Assembly (NCBI RefSeq): GCF_022201045.2
Contig: NC_068559.1
Span: 25,923,501 to 25,987,500 of the forward strand
From: Citrus sinensis
Lineage: Eukaryota; Streptophyta; Magnoliopsida; Sapindales; Rutaceae
Direction: 5' to 3'
Length of the DNA: 64,000 bases
Shown: positions 40,414-52,890 of the stretch, in pieces
Numbering within the stretch: position 1 is the first letter of the stretch
Layout: every line of letters begins with the position of its first letter
Notes under the pieces: model-generated
Told to the model about the DNA's origin: nothing
The model's input: the letters and a program-made list of their open reading frames with translations, nothing else
Databases searched by the model: none
Position numbers and translations under genes: made by a program

Positions 40414-43400
40414 ATGGGGACCAAAGGTGGCCTATTTCGGTATGCTGATGGCAAAGACAAATTGCTCTTGGCTTTTGGAACGGTGGGCAGCATCGGAGAT
40501 GGGATGATGACTCCGCTCACTATGTACATTCTCAGCATGGTAATCAACGAGCTTGGGACTTCTGATATCTCAATCTCCATTGAAGCAGTTGACAAGGTAC
40601 CTGAAAGTGATTCCTTGTGTAAATGATTTTCTTCCGTTATAATTGATTAACAATGCTTCTATTCCATAGCGTAATTAACAAGCTGCCTTTCATCCTTTAT
40701 ACAGTACGCGGTGAGGCTTCTCTGTGTTGCAATCTTTGTTGGGATATTTGCTTTCATTGGTACGTGAATAACTTTGTTACCATATCCTATTATTTGGGTT
40801 CGGTTGATCTCAAAAGTCATAACAAGAAACCTTTAGTCCGGTGATTTATATAGTATTATTAACATGTGGCGGGCTACTTTTACAGTTGCAAGCCTGCAAC
40901 TCTCGCTAACTCTGGCCATTAGACCGCATGAGCTTAACAATTAGCTGGATAAACCTGGTTCATGTAGGAAACTTCGTATGCTTCCAGTTTAAGGATATGG
41001 CTGTATCATATATACATTCATTTTGCAGAAGGAATGTGTTGGACAAGAACTGCAGAGAGACAGGCATCTCGTATCAGGATGGAGTACCTGAAATCAGTCC
41101 TCAGGCAAGAAGTTGGTTTCTTCGACAACCAAACAAGTTCTTCCTCTACCTTCCAAGTTGTGACCAACATCACTTCAGATGCCCATTCCATCCAAGATGC
41201 AGTTGCTGAGAAGATACCCAACTGTCTTGCACACCTCACATCATTCATCGGTAGCATCTTGGTGGCATTCCTACTCTCTTGGCGACTGGCCCTGGCTGCT
41301 TTGCCATTCTCGCTCTTGTTCATCGTTCCAGGAATTGTGTTCGGGAAAGTACTAAAGGACCTTGGAGCCCAGGGTAAGGATGCTTATGAAGCTGCTGGTG
41401 GGATTGCAGAACAAGCCATATCATCTATTCGTACAGTTTATTCATTTGTTGGGGAGCACCAAACATTGAAAAGATTTAGCCTGGCTCTTAGGAAAAATAT
41501 GGAGCTTGGTATAAAGCAAGGTTTGACAAAAGGATTGCTGCTTGGAAGCATGGGAATGACCTATGGAGCTTGGGCTTTCCAGTCTTGGGTTGGCAGCGTC
41601 CTTGTCACTGAGAGAGGCGAAAAAGGTGGCCTTGTTTTCGTTGCTGGAATCTGTACAATACTTGGAGGAGTGTAAGTTGCCTGCCTTTTTTTTCATTTTT
41701 TTCCCCTATCTTCTCTCTTATCTGTAGACTGTAGTATTTTCAATTTATTAGAAGGTCACATTTAAGTTCGTTAGAATTGTATTTTTCTTAGTTACCAGCA
41801 CAAATTTTTCTCCGAAGAGAAATTGGAAAATCTGTGCAATGGCTTCAGGAATCACTTACCTGCCATAAACTGATAAACGTCTATGTTGAAACAGACTCAC
41901 AGCCTCAATACTGCATTTTCAGGGGAATTATGAGCGCGCTGCCAAATCTCTCATTCATCTCCCAGGCAACAACTGCTGCTACCCGGATTTTTGAGATGAT
42001 TGATCGAGTTCCAGTTATAAATTCTGAAGATGAAATTGGAAAAACTTTGGCGTACCTGAGAGGAGAAATTGAATTTAAAGATGTTGACTTCAGTTATCCG
42101 ACGAGGCCTGATACCCCTGTTCTTCAACGATTCAATCTTTTAGTTGAAGCCGGGAAGACTATTGGCCTTGTTGGGAGCAGTGGTTCTGGCAAGTCCACAG
42201 TCATTTCTTTGCTCGAAAGATTTTATGACCCTGTCAGGGGAAACATTCTCCTTGATGGGCACAAAATAAAAAAGCTTCAGCTCAAATGGTTAAGATCCCA
42301 GATGGGTTTGGTTAACCAAGAGCCGATTCTTTTTTCAACATCCATAAAGGAGAACATTCTGATTGGCAAGCCAGGAGCTTCAATGGAAACAGTAGTAAAG
42401 GCAGCCCAGGCTGCAAATGTACATGACTTCATCATGAAGTTAAATGATGGCTATGAAACTAAGGTAAGCTGTGTTTTCTTAATCCAACAAAATTTGATTT
42501 CCATTGCACCAATTTATTTTGATGTAGCTTTATGTACTTATCAGGTTGGGCAATTTGGAGTTCAGTTGTCTGGAGGTCAAAAACAAAGAATTGCCATAGC
42601 AAGGGCTTTAATCAGAGACCCAAAAATTCTTCTACTTGATGAAGCAACAAGCGCTTTGGATGCAGAGTCTGAGAGAATAGTGCAGGAAGCCTTAGACCAG
42701 GCTTCACAAGGAAGGACAACGACTATTATCGCCCATCGCCTCTCCACAATTCGTAAGGCTGATTTAATAGGTGTACTTCAATCAGGGAGAGTAATTGAAT
42801 CTGGCTCTCATGATGTGCTGATGCAAATGAACAATGGAGAAGGCGGCGCCTATAGCAAAATGGTGCAATTGCAGCAATCAGCAATGAGGAATGAAGTTGC
42901 ATCTGGTTCCTATAATCCAACAAAAAGTAAAAGCCATCATAGCTTGATGAGTGCGCAGACTCCACACACACCAATTAACGAGGGATCAAGTTATCAAAAT
43001 AGCCCGATCTACCCTTTTAGCCCTACGTTTTCCATCAGCATGACAGGTTCTTTCCAAATGCATTCCGTTGAAAACCAAAATGATAAAAACTTCCACGATA
43101 ATTCTCATTCTCCTTCAAGCCTACTGCGGTTGCTGCGAATGAGTGCAATTGAGTGGAAGAGAACTTTACTTGGGTGCTTAGGTTCAGCTGGTTCTGGAGC
43201 AATTTATCCATCTTATGCGTACTGCTTAGGATCAGTTGTCTCAGCATACTTTATTAAAGATGATTCGAAGCTCAAATCAGAAACTAGACTCTACTGTCTC
43301 ATCTTTTTAGGCCTAGCATTCTTAACTCTCATTGCCAATCTCATTCAGCACTACAATTTTGCAATCATGGGAGAGCATTTAGTTCAAAGAGTGAGGGAGA

Positions 43401-44972
43401 AAATGCTGGAAAAAATTTTCACTTTTGAAATTGGGTGGTTTGATCAGGATGAGAATACAAGTGCAGCAATCTGTGCACGACTAGCTAACGAAGCCCACCT
43501 GGTTAGGTCCTTCATTGCAGATCGTATGTCATTACTGATTCAGGTTTTCTTCAGTGCTTCACTGGCTTATACGCTTAGTTTGTTGGTTACATGGAGGGTA
43601 GCAATTGTTATGATTGCCGTCCAGCCTTTAAATATTGGGTGCTTCTATTCAAGAAGTGTTCTAATGAAAAGTATGTCTGAAAAAGCTAAGAAATCACAAA
43701 GTGAGGGAAGCCAACTAGCAAGTGAAGCTACCACTAACCACAGAACTATTACTGCATTTTCCTCTCAGGACAGGATATTGGATCTCTTCAGAGAAACAAT
43801 GAAAGGCCCAAAAAAGGAGAGCATCAAACAATCATGGTTTTCGGGTATTGGCCTGTTCAGCTCTCAATTTCTCACAACAGCTTCTATAACTTTGACTTTC
43901 TGGTACGCAGGGAGGATAATGAATCAAGGATTAGTATCACCGAAGCAGCTTTTTCAAGCATTCTTCTTATTAATGAGCACCGGTAAAAATATTGCCGATG
44001 CAGGAAGCATGACTTCTGATATTGCAAAAGGGTCGAGTGCCATCAGAACAATTTTCACAATTTTGGATAGGAAAAGTGAGATAGACCCTGAAGATCCTAA
44101 AGCTAGCGAAGATATAGAAGAGCCTACAAAAGGATTCATAGAACTAAAGAATGTATTCTTCAGCTACCCATCAAGACCTGACCAAATGATTTTCAAGGGT
44201 CTTAGTCTCAAAATTGGAGCAGGAAAAACAGTGGCACTTGTGGGACAAAGTGGATCAGGAAAATCTACAATTATAGGACTAATAGAAAGATTTTATGACC
44301 CTGAAAGTGGATCAGTCACGGTAGATGAACGTAACATCAAGAGCTACAACTTGAGAAAGTTGAGGTCATGTATTGCGTTAGTGAGTCAGGAGCCAACACT
44401 TTTTGCAGGAACTATTCGCCAGAACATTGCTTATGGTAAAGAAGTTGTAACAGAAGCTGAAATAAGGAAAGCTGCAATTTCAGCCAATGCTCATGAATTT
44501 ATAAGGTATTGTAATCTCTCTGAGATCATTACAAGTTTATAACCAGAACATTGCGTATACTTTTGTTCAAACGTATTTGTTTGATGGCTAATGCAGTTCC
44601 ATGGAAGACGGTTATGATACCTACTGTGGAGAAAGAGGAGTCCAACTATCAGGAGGCCAGAAGCAGAGGATTGCACTTGCTCGAGCAGTACTGAAGAATC
44701 CCATGATTTTACTTCTAGATGAGGCAACCAGTGCCCTTGATAGCGCGTCGGAAAATCTTGTCCAGGAAGCACTAGAGAAGATGATGGTTGGAAGAACATG
44801 TGTTGTTGTAGCTCACCGGTTGTCCACAATTCAGAAGGCAGACAATATAGTGGTGATTAAGAATGGGAAGGTTGTTGAGCAAGGAACACAATCGAGTCTC
44901 CTCTCAATGGGGAATGGAGGTGCCTATTACTCTCTAATTAAGATGCAAGCTAGTCGCTCTCCTTACAGCTGA
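40414..44972 (+). CDS. Full-size ABC transporter B family (P-glycoprotein/MDR type), 6 exons
   Basis: Joined exons: 40414-40596, 40705-40759, 41029-41671, 41923-42463, 42545-44505, 44597-44972, giving 1252 aa. The order is TMD1-NBD1-linker-TMD2-NBD2. NBD1 has Walker A GSSGSGKS (378-385), signature LSGGQ (482-486), Walker B ILLLDEA (about 502) and an H-loop [11 protein letters not shown]2 has Walker A GQSGSGKS (1041-1048), LSGGQ (1145-1149), [12 protein letters not shown] and [11 protein letters not shown]1 carries [12 protein letters not shown] and EVGFFD; TMD2 carries [12 protein letters not shown]. All ATP-site residues look intact. The N-terminus [13 protein letters not shown] is typical of the plant ABCB15-22-like subgroup; the substrate cannot be told (auxin, alkaloids, terpenoids and xenobiotics are carried by relatives). 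The short 81-base intron 42464-42544 has no in-frame stop. Confidence 0.93.
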
Positions 44973-47734
44973 AGTGCTGCCATTATAAGCTGGAAATTTT
45001 GTTGAATATGTAAACTACTTCATAACGAATTTTCCAAGATTTGACATGAAAATCCACTTATCCACCTGCAAGTAAATACTTAGCATGACACAATTTTAAG
45101 GCCTGACGATGGTCAAATCTAGCAAAAATGAAAAGTCAGTTTCCCTAATAATGGATCTTACATATCACCCTGCTCCTGGTAAACTGCAACAAATAAATCC
45201 ATGTGTTCTTTACATATTGCTTCTTATATATATCGTAGATAGAATGACATTACGTTGTATCGTTCCGTCATTGAAATATTAACTAACTGTAATATAGGTA
45301 TGATCTTTACAATTGGAACAGACTATCTCTCTCGTTGGTTGAAGAAATAAACAACAATGTAAACTGGTAAAAAGATTATAAACTGGAATCCATCAGAGAC
45401 GGAGCTAGCTATCAGAATTATAACCTGATCTGTTAATCATAAAATTATTATTGCTTCAGCAAGCCAAGTCTTTTTCTTCCACCTTTCATAGCTTTATTTG
45501 ATCATCTGGCAATTCAAAGTGGGATCGAGGCATCAAGCTATTTGTAGTGTTCTTTTCTCTTTATCTTATACATCTGAAACTACCATCTGAACTGAATTGT
45601 TGGTGACCACATTCTTTTGCATCACTTTCATGATCTTTCAGCCAAAAAAAAAAAAAAAAAACACAGATCCCTGCTGAAAGTTAAATCATTAAAATAAATT
45701 GCCCAAACCAACCTTAGAATTACCAAGTACTAACGCGTGTAGCAGATGTAACTGAAACGAATTTGATCTGATTGTTGCCGATTTAAAGCAGATCCAAGAT
45801 CCCAACCGACATGTGAAGCCAAATGAAAGCATATATATATGCACATCCCATATTCCATTAAAATCAAACAGTTATATCTGATCCCTCCACCAGATAGAAA
45901 GAATGTTTAGCTTTTGCTATTTATTGATTTCTGATTGTCATTTCTGCTGGATTTAATTAATTTTATGCAGCTACCATGTGCATCTAAAACATGACATATG
46001 CTAGAAACCAATCTACTTTTTCTGTAAGATTGGAAACAGTTGGAAATGCTTATCATGCATTTGACACGTTCCCTCTCTTGTGACAAATTTTGATGTTAAA
46101 AAAGCAAAACCGCGATTACTCGACATTGTTTGCAAATTCATCCTGTTCAAGATATCATACTATCATGGGGTGTTGGGGTGGGGGGGGGGGGGGTGTGGTG
46201 TTGTGTATTAATAGCTAATGTAGATACATATATAATAAGGGTTCAATTTTTGTTTTGCAAAAACGTTGTCGTCTTTTATACATGCCTAAACTTGTGCATA
46301 TTGCCAAATAGGAATCCACTTTTGGTATAAATTAGAATTTACGCAACAGATAATTGCATGAATTATGCTTCAAGCTGCTAAACCATTAATTACATATAAT
46401 AAAGAACATAAAAGTTCTGAGTTATTTGTCCAAGCTACAGGGAGAAGGAACAAGTCAAAGAAGAGAAGATGGTTAAATAATAAGCTTCCGCTACAGAACA
46501 AAGTGCATGGCGTACGTATCACAGAAAAAAATGGATCAGTAATGATTTAGTAAATGTCCTTGTTGTTTACGATTTCCTAAACTTTGTTATATAATGCCTC
46601 TGCCGTCGGAAGATGAAATATACAAGGGCCTAAATGGCTAAATACAAAAGAACTGGGCATAGCCAATTGTTGGTTTTGCAACTTGCAAGTACTATAATAA
46701 TTATTATTATTTTATGGCCTGTAATAGAACGAGCAACCTAACAACAATATTTTACAAGAGATTACAAGAAACTTAATACTTAAATTTTTTAAAGAAATGC
46801 CTGTTCTTTTTCAACGACGGGGACATATAATTATCCATGGGTTTGTTTGGACAAAATAAAGTGCAGATAAAATATCTAGCTTATGCTAATCTTTAATAGT
46901 TGAAAAAGATGAGTCCTGTGCCACCAACATCAGAAAACACCAAATAGATGAGTTGTTTTGATGTAACTTGATCTTTGATTTCAGAATTAACTAGAATTTT
47001 CCATTGCCCTTTCTGTAATTGGATGCTTCAGTCATTCGTCATGACCTCTCACTACTCAATAGTGTGAACCTGTACGTTGCTTTTAACCTTAATTCATGTA
47101 ATTTCAACCGTCAAACGGTTTTGCGTTCGCTTCAGCACAACCTGCCTATTGCTATTCCAGTCCAAGCATCATTACATGGACCCATTCTCCGCTTATTTTC
47201 TGGTTCAAGTCAACATGTATTTATTCAAAAGAATCACCAATTTCACACCCATTTCTGAAACCGTCGTGAAATTCGCCAATTTGTTCAACACGTCGTGCTT
47301 CTTCAAAGTTTTTAAACTTGTTTTTACGAGTGATGATTCGCGACAGCTAGTTTTGGCAACATGATAACGCACAGCCTAAACCTCAAGAGGAATTAGCCTT
47401 GCCCATGGCCCGTCACCAAATATCTCATTGTCTCTTTCCGCTCTTTCTTAATTTGTTGGTTAACGCGTCAGGCCACCCACCCGTACGCTCCAATGTAAAG
47501 CTAAAAATTGAAAACTCCTACTGGCTGTGGGGGGGTCGGGGGAACGGAGTGGATCCCACCCCCTTTTGTCAATTTACTAAGATACCCTTATGGGGGTGTG
47601 TAGTGTGTACCTTATCTCACAAGTCACAAGCCGCAATATGATCGAGTAGTACTCGCTGTTTTCCCTCCATGCCAGCGCACATAGACATGCTCTTCCTTGT
47701 CCGCTCACGACCTCGGGCAATCGTACTTCCTTGT

Positions 47735-47744
47735 GCCACGTGGC
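47735..47744 (+). promoter_or_regulatory. Palindromic G-box
   Basis: GCCACGTGGC is a perfect palindrome with a CACGTG core, about 45 bases before the TATA box of the WD40 gene. Such sites bind bZIP (including ABA-response) and bHLH factors in plants; regulation by ABA or light is possible but not shown here. Confidence 0.7.
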
Positions 47745-47781
47745 AAGATCCCATTGCTACTTTCTTACCCCCATTTTTCCC

Positions 47782-47790
47782 TATATAATA
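47782..47790 (+). promoter_or_regulatory. TATA box of the JINGUBANG-type gene
   Basis: TATATAATA inside CCCTATATAATAACCCC stands 80 bases before the initiator at 47870, which suits a start site about 30 bases further on and a short C/T-rich leader. Confidence 0.75.
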
Positions 47791-47869
47791 ACCCCTCCTC
47801 CACTCTTCACGCAATCAAGCCCTCTCTTAAGACTCCCCACGTTCTTTTAATTTTTAAACCAAAGCAAAC

Positions 47870-49183
47870 ATGAGGGTGCGTTCATGGCTAGCCACGTGCG
47901 CCACAACCACCACCGCAAACGACTCAACGGTGCCGTTTCCCAAGAGTCAAAGACACCTAGTTTCGGACTCGAGCAGCTCCTCCGATGCCACCGGAAGTTC
48001 CACATCCCCTAGCGACAGAAGCTACAGTGTCAGTCTCCAAAGCAACCTCTCACTTCAAACTCTGCCATCTGTTCCTTCCCTCCAAAAACTCTCACCAGAT
48101 GAAACCATAAACTTCTCATCAGCCTCTCATCTTTGCATTAACTCCGTTCAACTTGGACATAAACTCCCCATCGGCTGCATCGCCGTCCATCACAACTTCC
48201 TCTACGCTGCCTCCTCTCACGAAATCAACGTCTACGATCGTACCGCCACCACCTGGACTTCCATCAATACTTTCAATGATAACGATTCGTCTTCCGGCTC
48301 CGTCAAGTCTGTCACCTTCTGTGACGGAAAAATCTTCACGGCTCACCAGGACTGCAAGATCCGAGTCTGGCAGTTAACGCCGACTAAACATCACAAATTC
48401 AAAACCACTCTCCCTACCGTTAACGACCGTTTGCTCCGTTTCATGCTCCCCAACAGCTACGTCACCGTTCGCCGTCACAAGAAGAAGCTATGGATTGAAC
48501 ACGGTGACGCCGTCACTGGCCTCGCCGTTAACAACGGTTTGATCTATTCGGTTTCTTGGGATAAAAGCTTGAAAATTTGGCGTGCTTCTGATCTCCGTTG
48601 CTTAGAGTCGATCAAAGCGCACGAGGACGCCGTCAACGCAGTGGCGGTTTCGGCTGGCGGAACCGTTTACACGGGATCTGCTGATAGGAAGATTCGGGTA
48701 TGGGCCAAGCCTTTTAACGAAAAGCGGCACGCGTTGATAGCAACTCTAGAGAAGCATAAATCGGCGGTTAATGCTCTGGCGTTAAGCGACGACGGAACGG
48801 TGTTGTTTTCGGGAGCATGTGACCGTTCGATACTGGTGTGGGATAGGGAGGACAGCGCTAATCACATGGTGGTGACGGGAGCTTTGAGAGGTCATGGTAA
48901 GGCGATATTATGTTTGATCAACGTCGCTGGTTTGTTGATGAGTGGATCAGCTGATCGGACGGTGAGGATTTGGCAACGAGGAAGTGATGGGAGGTTCGGT
49001 TGTTTGGCAGTTTTGGAAGGTCACACCAAGCCAGTGAAGTCGTTGACGGCAGTTACGGAGGAAGGGCAGAAGGGTGTCGTTTCAGTTTTTAGTGGTAGTC
49101 TTGATGGTGAGATTAAGGCGTGGCAAGTCTCGGTTTCGTGCCCAAACAGCAGTCCGTTAAATTTGCAAAAATGGAATTTGTGA
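47870..49183 (+). CDS. JGB: JINGUBANG-type WD40 repeat protein, single exon
   Basis: An uninterrupted 437-codon frame. After a Ser/Thr-rich N-terminus (about residues 1-95) there are seven WD40 blades at roughly 97-123, 140-167, 206-237, 247-278, 291-324, 336-368 and 379-418. Repeat endings include KIRVWQ, SLKIWR, KIRVWA, ILVWD, VRIWQ and EIKAWQ, and GH or HxxxV starts are visible (HGDAVTGLAV, GHTKPVKSL). Intron-free structure, length and the HKKKLWIEHGDAVTGLAV segment fit the plant JINGUBANG family. The Arabidopsis founder restrains pollen germination in wet conditions through jasmonate; the role of this paralogue is inferred. It acts as a beta-propeller scaffold, not an enzyme. The start is supported by the TATA box and leader just upstream. 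Confidence 0.9.
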   Translation: MRVRSWLATCATTTTANDSTVPFPKSQRHLVSDSSSSSDATGSSTSPSDRSYSVSLQSNLSLQTLPSVPSLQKLSPDETINFSSASHLCINSVQLGHKLPIGCIAVHHNFLYAASSHEINVYDRTATTWTSINTFNDNDSSSGSVKSVTFCDGKIFTAHQDCKIRVWQLTPTKHHKFKTTLPTVNDRLLRFMLPNSYVTVRRHKKKLWIEHGDAVTGLAVNNGLIYSVSWDKSLKIWRASDLRCLESIKAHEDAVNAVAVSAGGTVYTGSADRKIRVWAKPFNEKRHALIATLEKHKSAVNALALSDDGTVLFSGACDRSILVWDREDSANHMVVTGALRGHGKAILCLINVAGLLMSGSADRTVRIWQRGSDGRFGCLAVLEGHTKPVKSLTAVTEEGQKGVVSVFSGSLDGEIKAWQVSVSCPNSSPLNLQKWNL

Positions 49184-49944
49184 ATTAGTAGAAAAGAGTG
49201 AGGACCAAAACAAAAACAAAAGAATTCTCATTCACTGCAACTGGCTCTCTCTTTCTCTCCAATCTACATTTTTGGATACGAATTGGAGATTTTAGTCAAG
49301 CACGGGAGCAATATTGTGACCATAAATTAGATGTGGTGATTTATTTAAGCTACTCTTTTTTCATTGTATAGTGTTTTGTTGTTCTTTTCCTTTTTGAATA
49401 AGAGATTACAGTAATGATAATTATAACTCGAAATATGTCACAAACCCTCTTTATAGCTTTGTATGACTACTCTAGATGTAAATGATATCAGGTTTCTAAT
49501 CGGGAGGAAATCTTATCCATAAAGCTTGATAATATCAACAGGATATTTAAAGGGGAAAAATATTAATAATAATAGTAAAATACTAGCCTAGTTGTTAATG
49601 GTTGTACGTATAGCTAAATTGAATTGTAATCCATGCGTACATGAATGTGAAAAAAAATACTATCTTATAGTGAATGACAGCATGATGGAAGAGCGTAAGA
49701 TCGGCTCATGCTACATATAAAGATGAAAATGTTATTATTTCTGATGGCAAGAGGTTATTGAGTGAGACATTTGGAATCATCGTTGGTTTCCTGTTTACAC
49801 ATTAATCCAGGACCAATTAAAATTTTTTGGCGTAACAAATTGGATTACCATTACTACTCGATCTCTATAGAATTGGCCAAAAATACTTGAGGCTAAATCG
49901 ATGTCAGTCTATGAATTATATATATATATAATAGTTTTCTGATA

Positions 49945-50073
49945 AGGGATTTTAAAGTGCGGGAAAGTCCGGAAAAGCTTTAAAACCACACGGCTTTAAA
50001 GGCTTACAGTTTTAAACCTTTAAAACCATGCGGTTTAAAAGGTTTCCCATACTTTCCCGCACTTTAAAATTCC
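49945..50073. mobile_element. Small foldback (MITE-like) palindrome, 129 bp
   Basis: The ends are AGGGATTTTAAAGTGCGGGA and, on the opposite strand, AGGAATTTTAAAGTGCGGGA, continuing as GGGAAAGT. The inner parts also fold: AAAACCACACGGCTTTAAA and AAACCATGCGGTTTAAAAGG. The whole segment would form one long stem. CTGAT stands just outside both ends, but as a target duplication it is uncertain. Confidence 0.7.
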
Positions 50074-51585
50074 TGATGGTAACATTTCTCTCTCTCTCTC
50101 TATATATATATATAGATAAAAAGAAGAAACATATTTGTTTCCAATATTAGTTGATAAAAGTAGGAATCTGAGCTTAATTAATGTATTGTATTAATTACTT
50201 TAATATATAGAAGAATCATTTGAATTTGGGGCGTCTTCAAAACCTGAGTATGAGACCTTGGAATCGGACATATTATAGGGGTTAAACAAGTAAAGACTTA
50301 TAAAAAGAATAAAAAAAAGGACTCACACGTATGCAAGACCCGCTAAATTTATCTAAATAACATCAAGAAACTAATTAGCGTTAAGCTGGTCAACAGAAGA
50401 GGGCTAAATCATTTGAATGTGCCCTTTCTTCGGCAAGTTGCATAGTTCAAATGGTATTTTAAGCTTTAAAAATTATAAGCCAGGTCGTGAATAACCAGGC
50501 AAGTGACCCCTTTATTATCAATTTCTTGCTTAGCTGGAAACCTCTCATTTTGTACTTATTTAAGTGGCAAAACGTACCTCCAATTAAGCTTCATGATCGT
50601 GCCCTAAAGAACATAGTTGTACCCTCCGATACGACATACATACATTATCGTTATATTTACACTTTATATTGATAAAATATTTTATCAACCGAGAATTCGA
50701 TTTTCTAGTTATGACGTCACCGTCAACCTGCGCCATACGTGACTTAATTATTTCACAAGGAAGATAAATTTATATGAATTGAGGCAACTTGCATGCATGT
50801 TACGTTGCACGTACGTACAGCAAACAATAATTAATTACTGGGAACAAGTATCAGATTTCAGTGTCTTGTGTAAACACAAATGATAATCTGGTGGGTTGTT
50901 GGAGCGTCGTAGAGTTTCCGCTAGACAATTATAAGTTTGAAATAGATAATCTGAATGTATAAAGCATCAGAGTTGTTTTTAGTCAATTTCATCATATACG
51001 ATCCTATATCTTCCGCTAAATGCAATTTATTTCAACAACAAGACACGCTTGTTTGCTCGGTGCACATTATTAAGATATTGACATGTCTCTCAATTGGTAC
51101 AATTCAGTACTACATTATGGCCTACCAAAATCCGCATTATAAGGACTTTGTACTCTCAGTAGGACCAAAAAGAGAAAGAGACGCCCAATTATGCCAATAT
51201 GACCATACACCGTTTGGTGTCGTCTGCCTAGTCAAGTAAACAAATGCTGCTTTGGAACGATACATCATATAGTCAACGTTCAGGATAAATTATTGGCGAG
51301 AATTTATAGAAAATTATTCTATCAACTCTTTAATTTTCCGGTCGACTAAAAGTATAGAGGAGCATTAATTATCTCGGTTTTAAAATTTGTAAAAAAAAAA
51401 AAAAAAGAAACCTCTAAAATATTAGTAATTAATGATAGTCTTGATTTCATACAGTTTACTAGAAGATGAAAATTTAAGATGGTTTGATTCTTTTCATGCA
51501 CAAAGTGATCGAAAATGCGTGGGGTTATTTTAGGCCCGTTATTATGTTTCTTAAAAAGGAATTGCATAGAGAAAATCTATATTTG

Positions 51586-51811
51586 AATAAGGGCAAATCA
51601 TCATTTAGTTTCTACAGTTTCAATCATATATGTAGTTTAGTCTTTATATTTTGAAAATTATTTAAAACATTCTATCATTATTTAAGCAGCTATAAATTTT
51701 TAAGGATAAAATAGTATTTTCAATCTAACATAACTTATATTTTTGAGAGTACAAAAACTAATTAGATAAATGGTTAATATTATGGAAATTAAATGAGTAT
51801 TTATCCTTATT
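51586..51811. mobile_element. MITE-like element, 226 bp
   Basis: The left end reads AATAAGGGCAAATCATCATT then TAGTTTCTACAGTTTCA; the right end, on the opposite strand, reads AATAAGGATAAATACTCATT then TAATTTCCATAATATTA. The imperfect inverted ends and lack of coding potential mark a small non-autonomous DNA element. Confidence 0.55.
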
Positions 51812-52872
51812 AGTCCTTCTCTAGTGTGAGTGTTTTTATTTTTTTCATGCGAATTTGCTTTTTAAGTTGTGCTGTTTAATTGAGTCAAATTTGATGTTAT
51901 TAAACCACACCGTTTTATAAAACATTAAATAATAACTTCATTAAACCGCACGGTTTAATAGCGTGTCTATGTTAAAAAAAAAATGAGGGTGTCTGTACCT
52001 GAAAATGATTATATATTGTTCTTCTCTAGTGTGGATGCCCTTATTTATTTATTTATTTTTCACGTGAACACACTTTTAAGTTTTGGGGTATATATATATA
52101 ACTCCGTCACTTAAAATTATTATATTTTCATACCTGAATTTTCTTTTCTTTGCAGATACAATGTTTTTTTTTATATTAAAACAAATTATATATCCAATAT
52201 TTGTAATCTTCCATCTGTATTTTGTCCGCAGTTAAGAATGTAATGCAAACGATGTTAATTTCTAATAAAGGAAAAAGATAAGGAGTTTCCTTTTCAAAGA
52301 GACCGATAGTACATATGCCAACCTAATTTGAATGTTCTTTAATTTCCGTCTACTTTGAACTTAGGGCATGTTACCAAAACACAGCACGAAAAGTTTGGTC
52401 CAAATGCATGAATAATGGCTGTCTACTACACTTATCGGTTTCTTCTTTTAATATTTTTTCTTTTCTTGTTTGTTTACATACACGGATAAAATCCCCGAAG
52501 AAACAAGAAAATAAATAATCATTTCCAAATAATAATAATAAAAAGTTTCCGCGTTATAATGTTATCTCAATTTGGCAAATTAAGCATGATATATGATATA
52601 TTAATGCTGCTGATAAAATTAATAATCAAGGTCAATGGCAATGCAATTAACAAGATTTTGTCATAAATATTAATCATGCTTTTTCGTGTATAGCTGTTAT
52701 TTACGGTTACCGGTTAGGCTTCTGTCCATAAGCTAAAAGGAATTTATTTTTTATTTGTTCCTGCTTCATTGGGTTTGTTTCTAAAGATTAAAATAATATC
52801 AGAGTTAAGTTTGACTGTTGATGATACATTTAATGTTAGCGCCCAGCAGCACACTGTATTCCCGGTGACTGT

Positions 52873-52890
52873 TTACACACACACACACAC
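52873..52890. repeat. CA microsatellite
   Basis: Run of about nine CA units. Confidence 0.85.

Larger units (their letters stand above)
44973..47869. other. Intergenic region between the ABCB and JINGUBANG-type genes
   Basis: No supported gene. The first few hundred bases should contain the ABCB 3' UTR. A poly-A run lies near 45643 and a 14-base G run at 46180-46193. The small open frames at 46130-46550 and 47019-47364 show no motif. 47400-47869 is the promoter and 5' UTR of the next gene. Confidence 0.55.

Noticed and set aside
48119-48377. Antisense and alternate frames within the WD40 gene
   Set aside because: Shadows of a complete seven-bladed WD40 coding frame.
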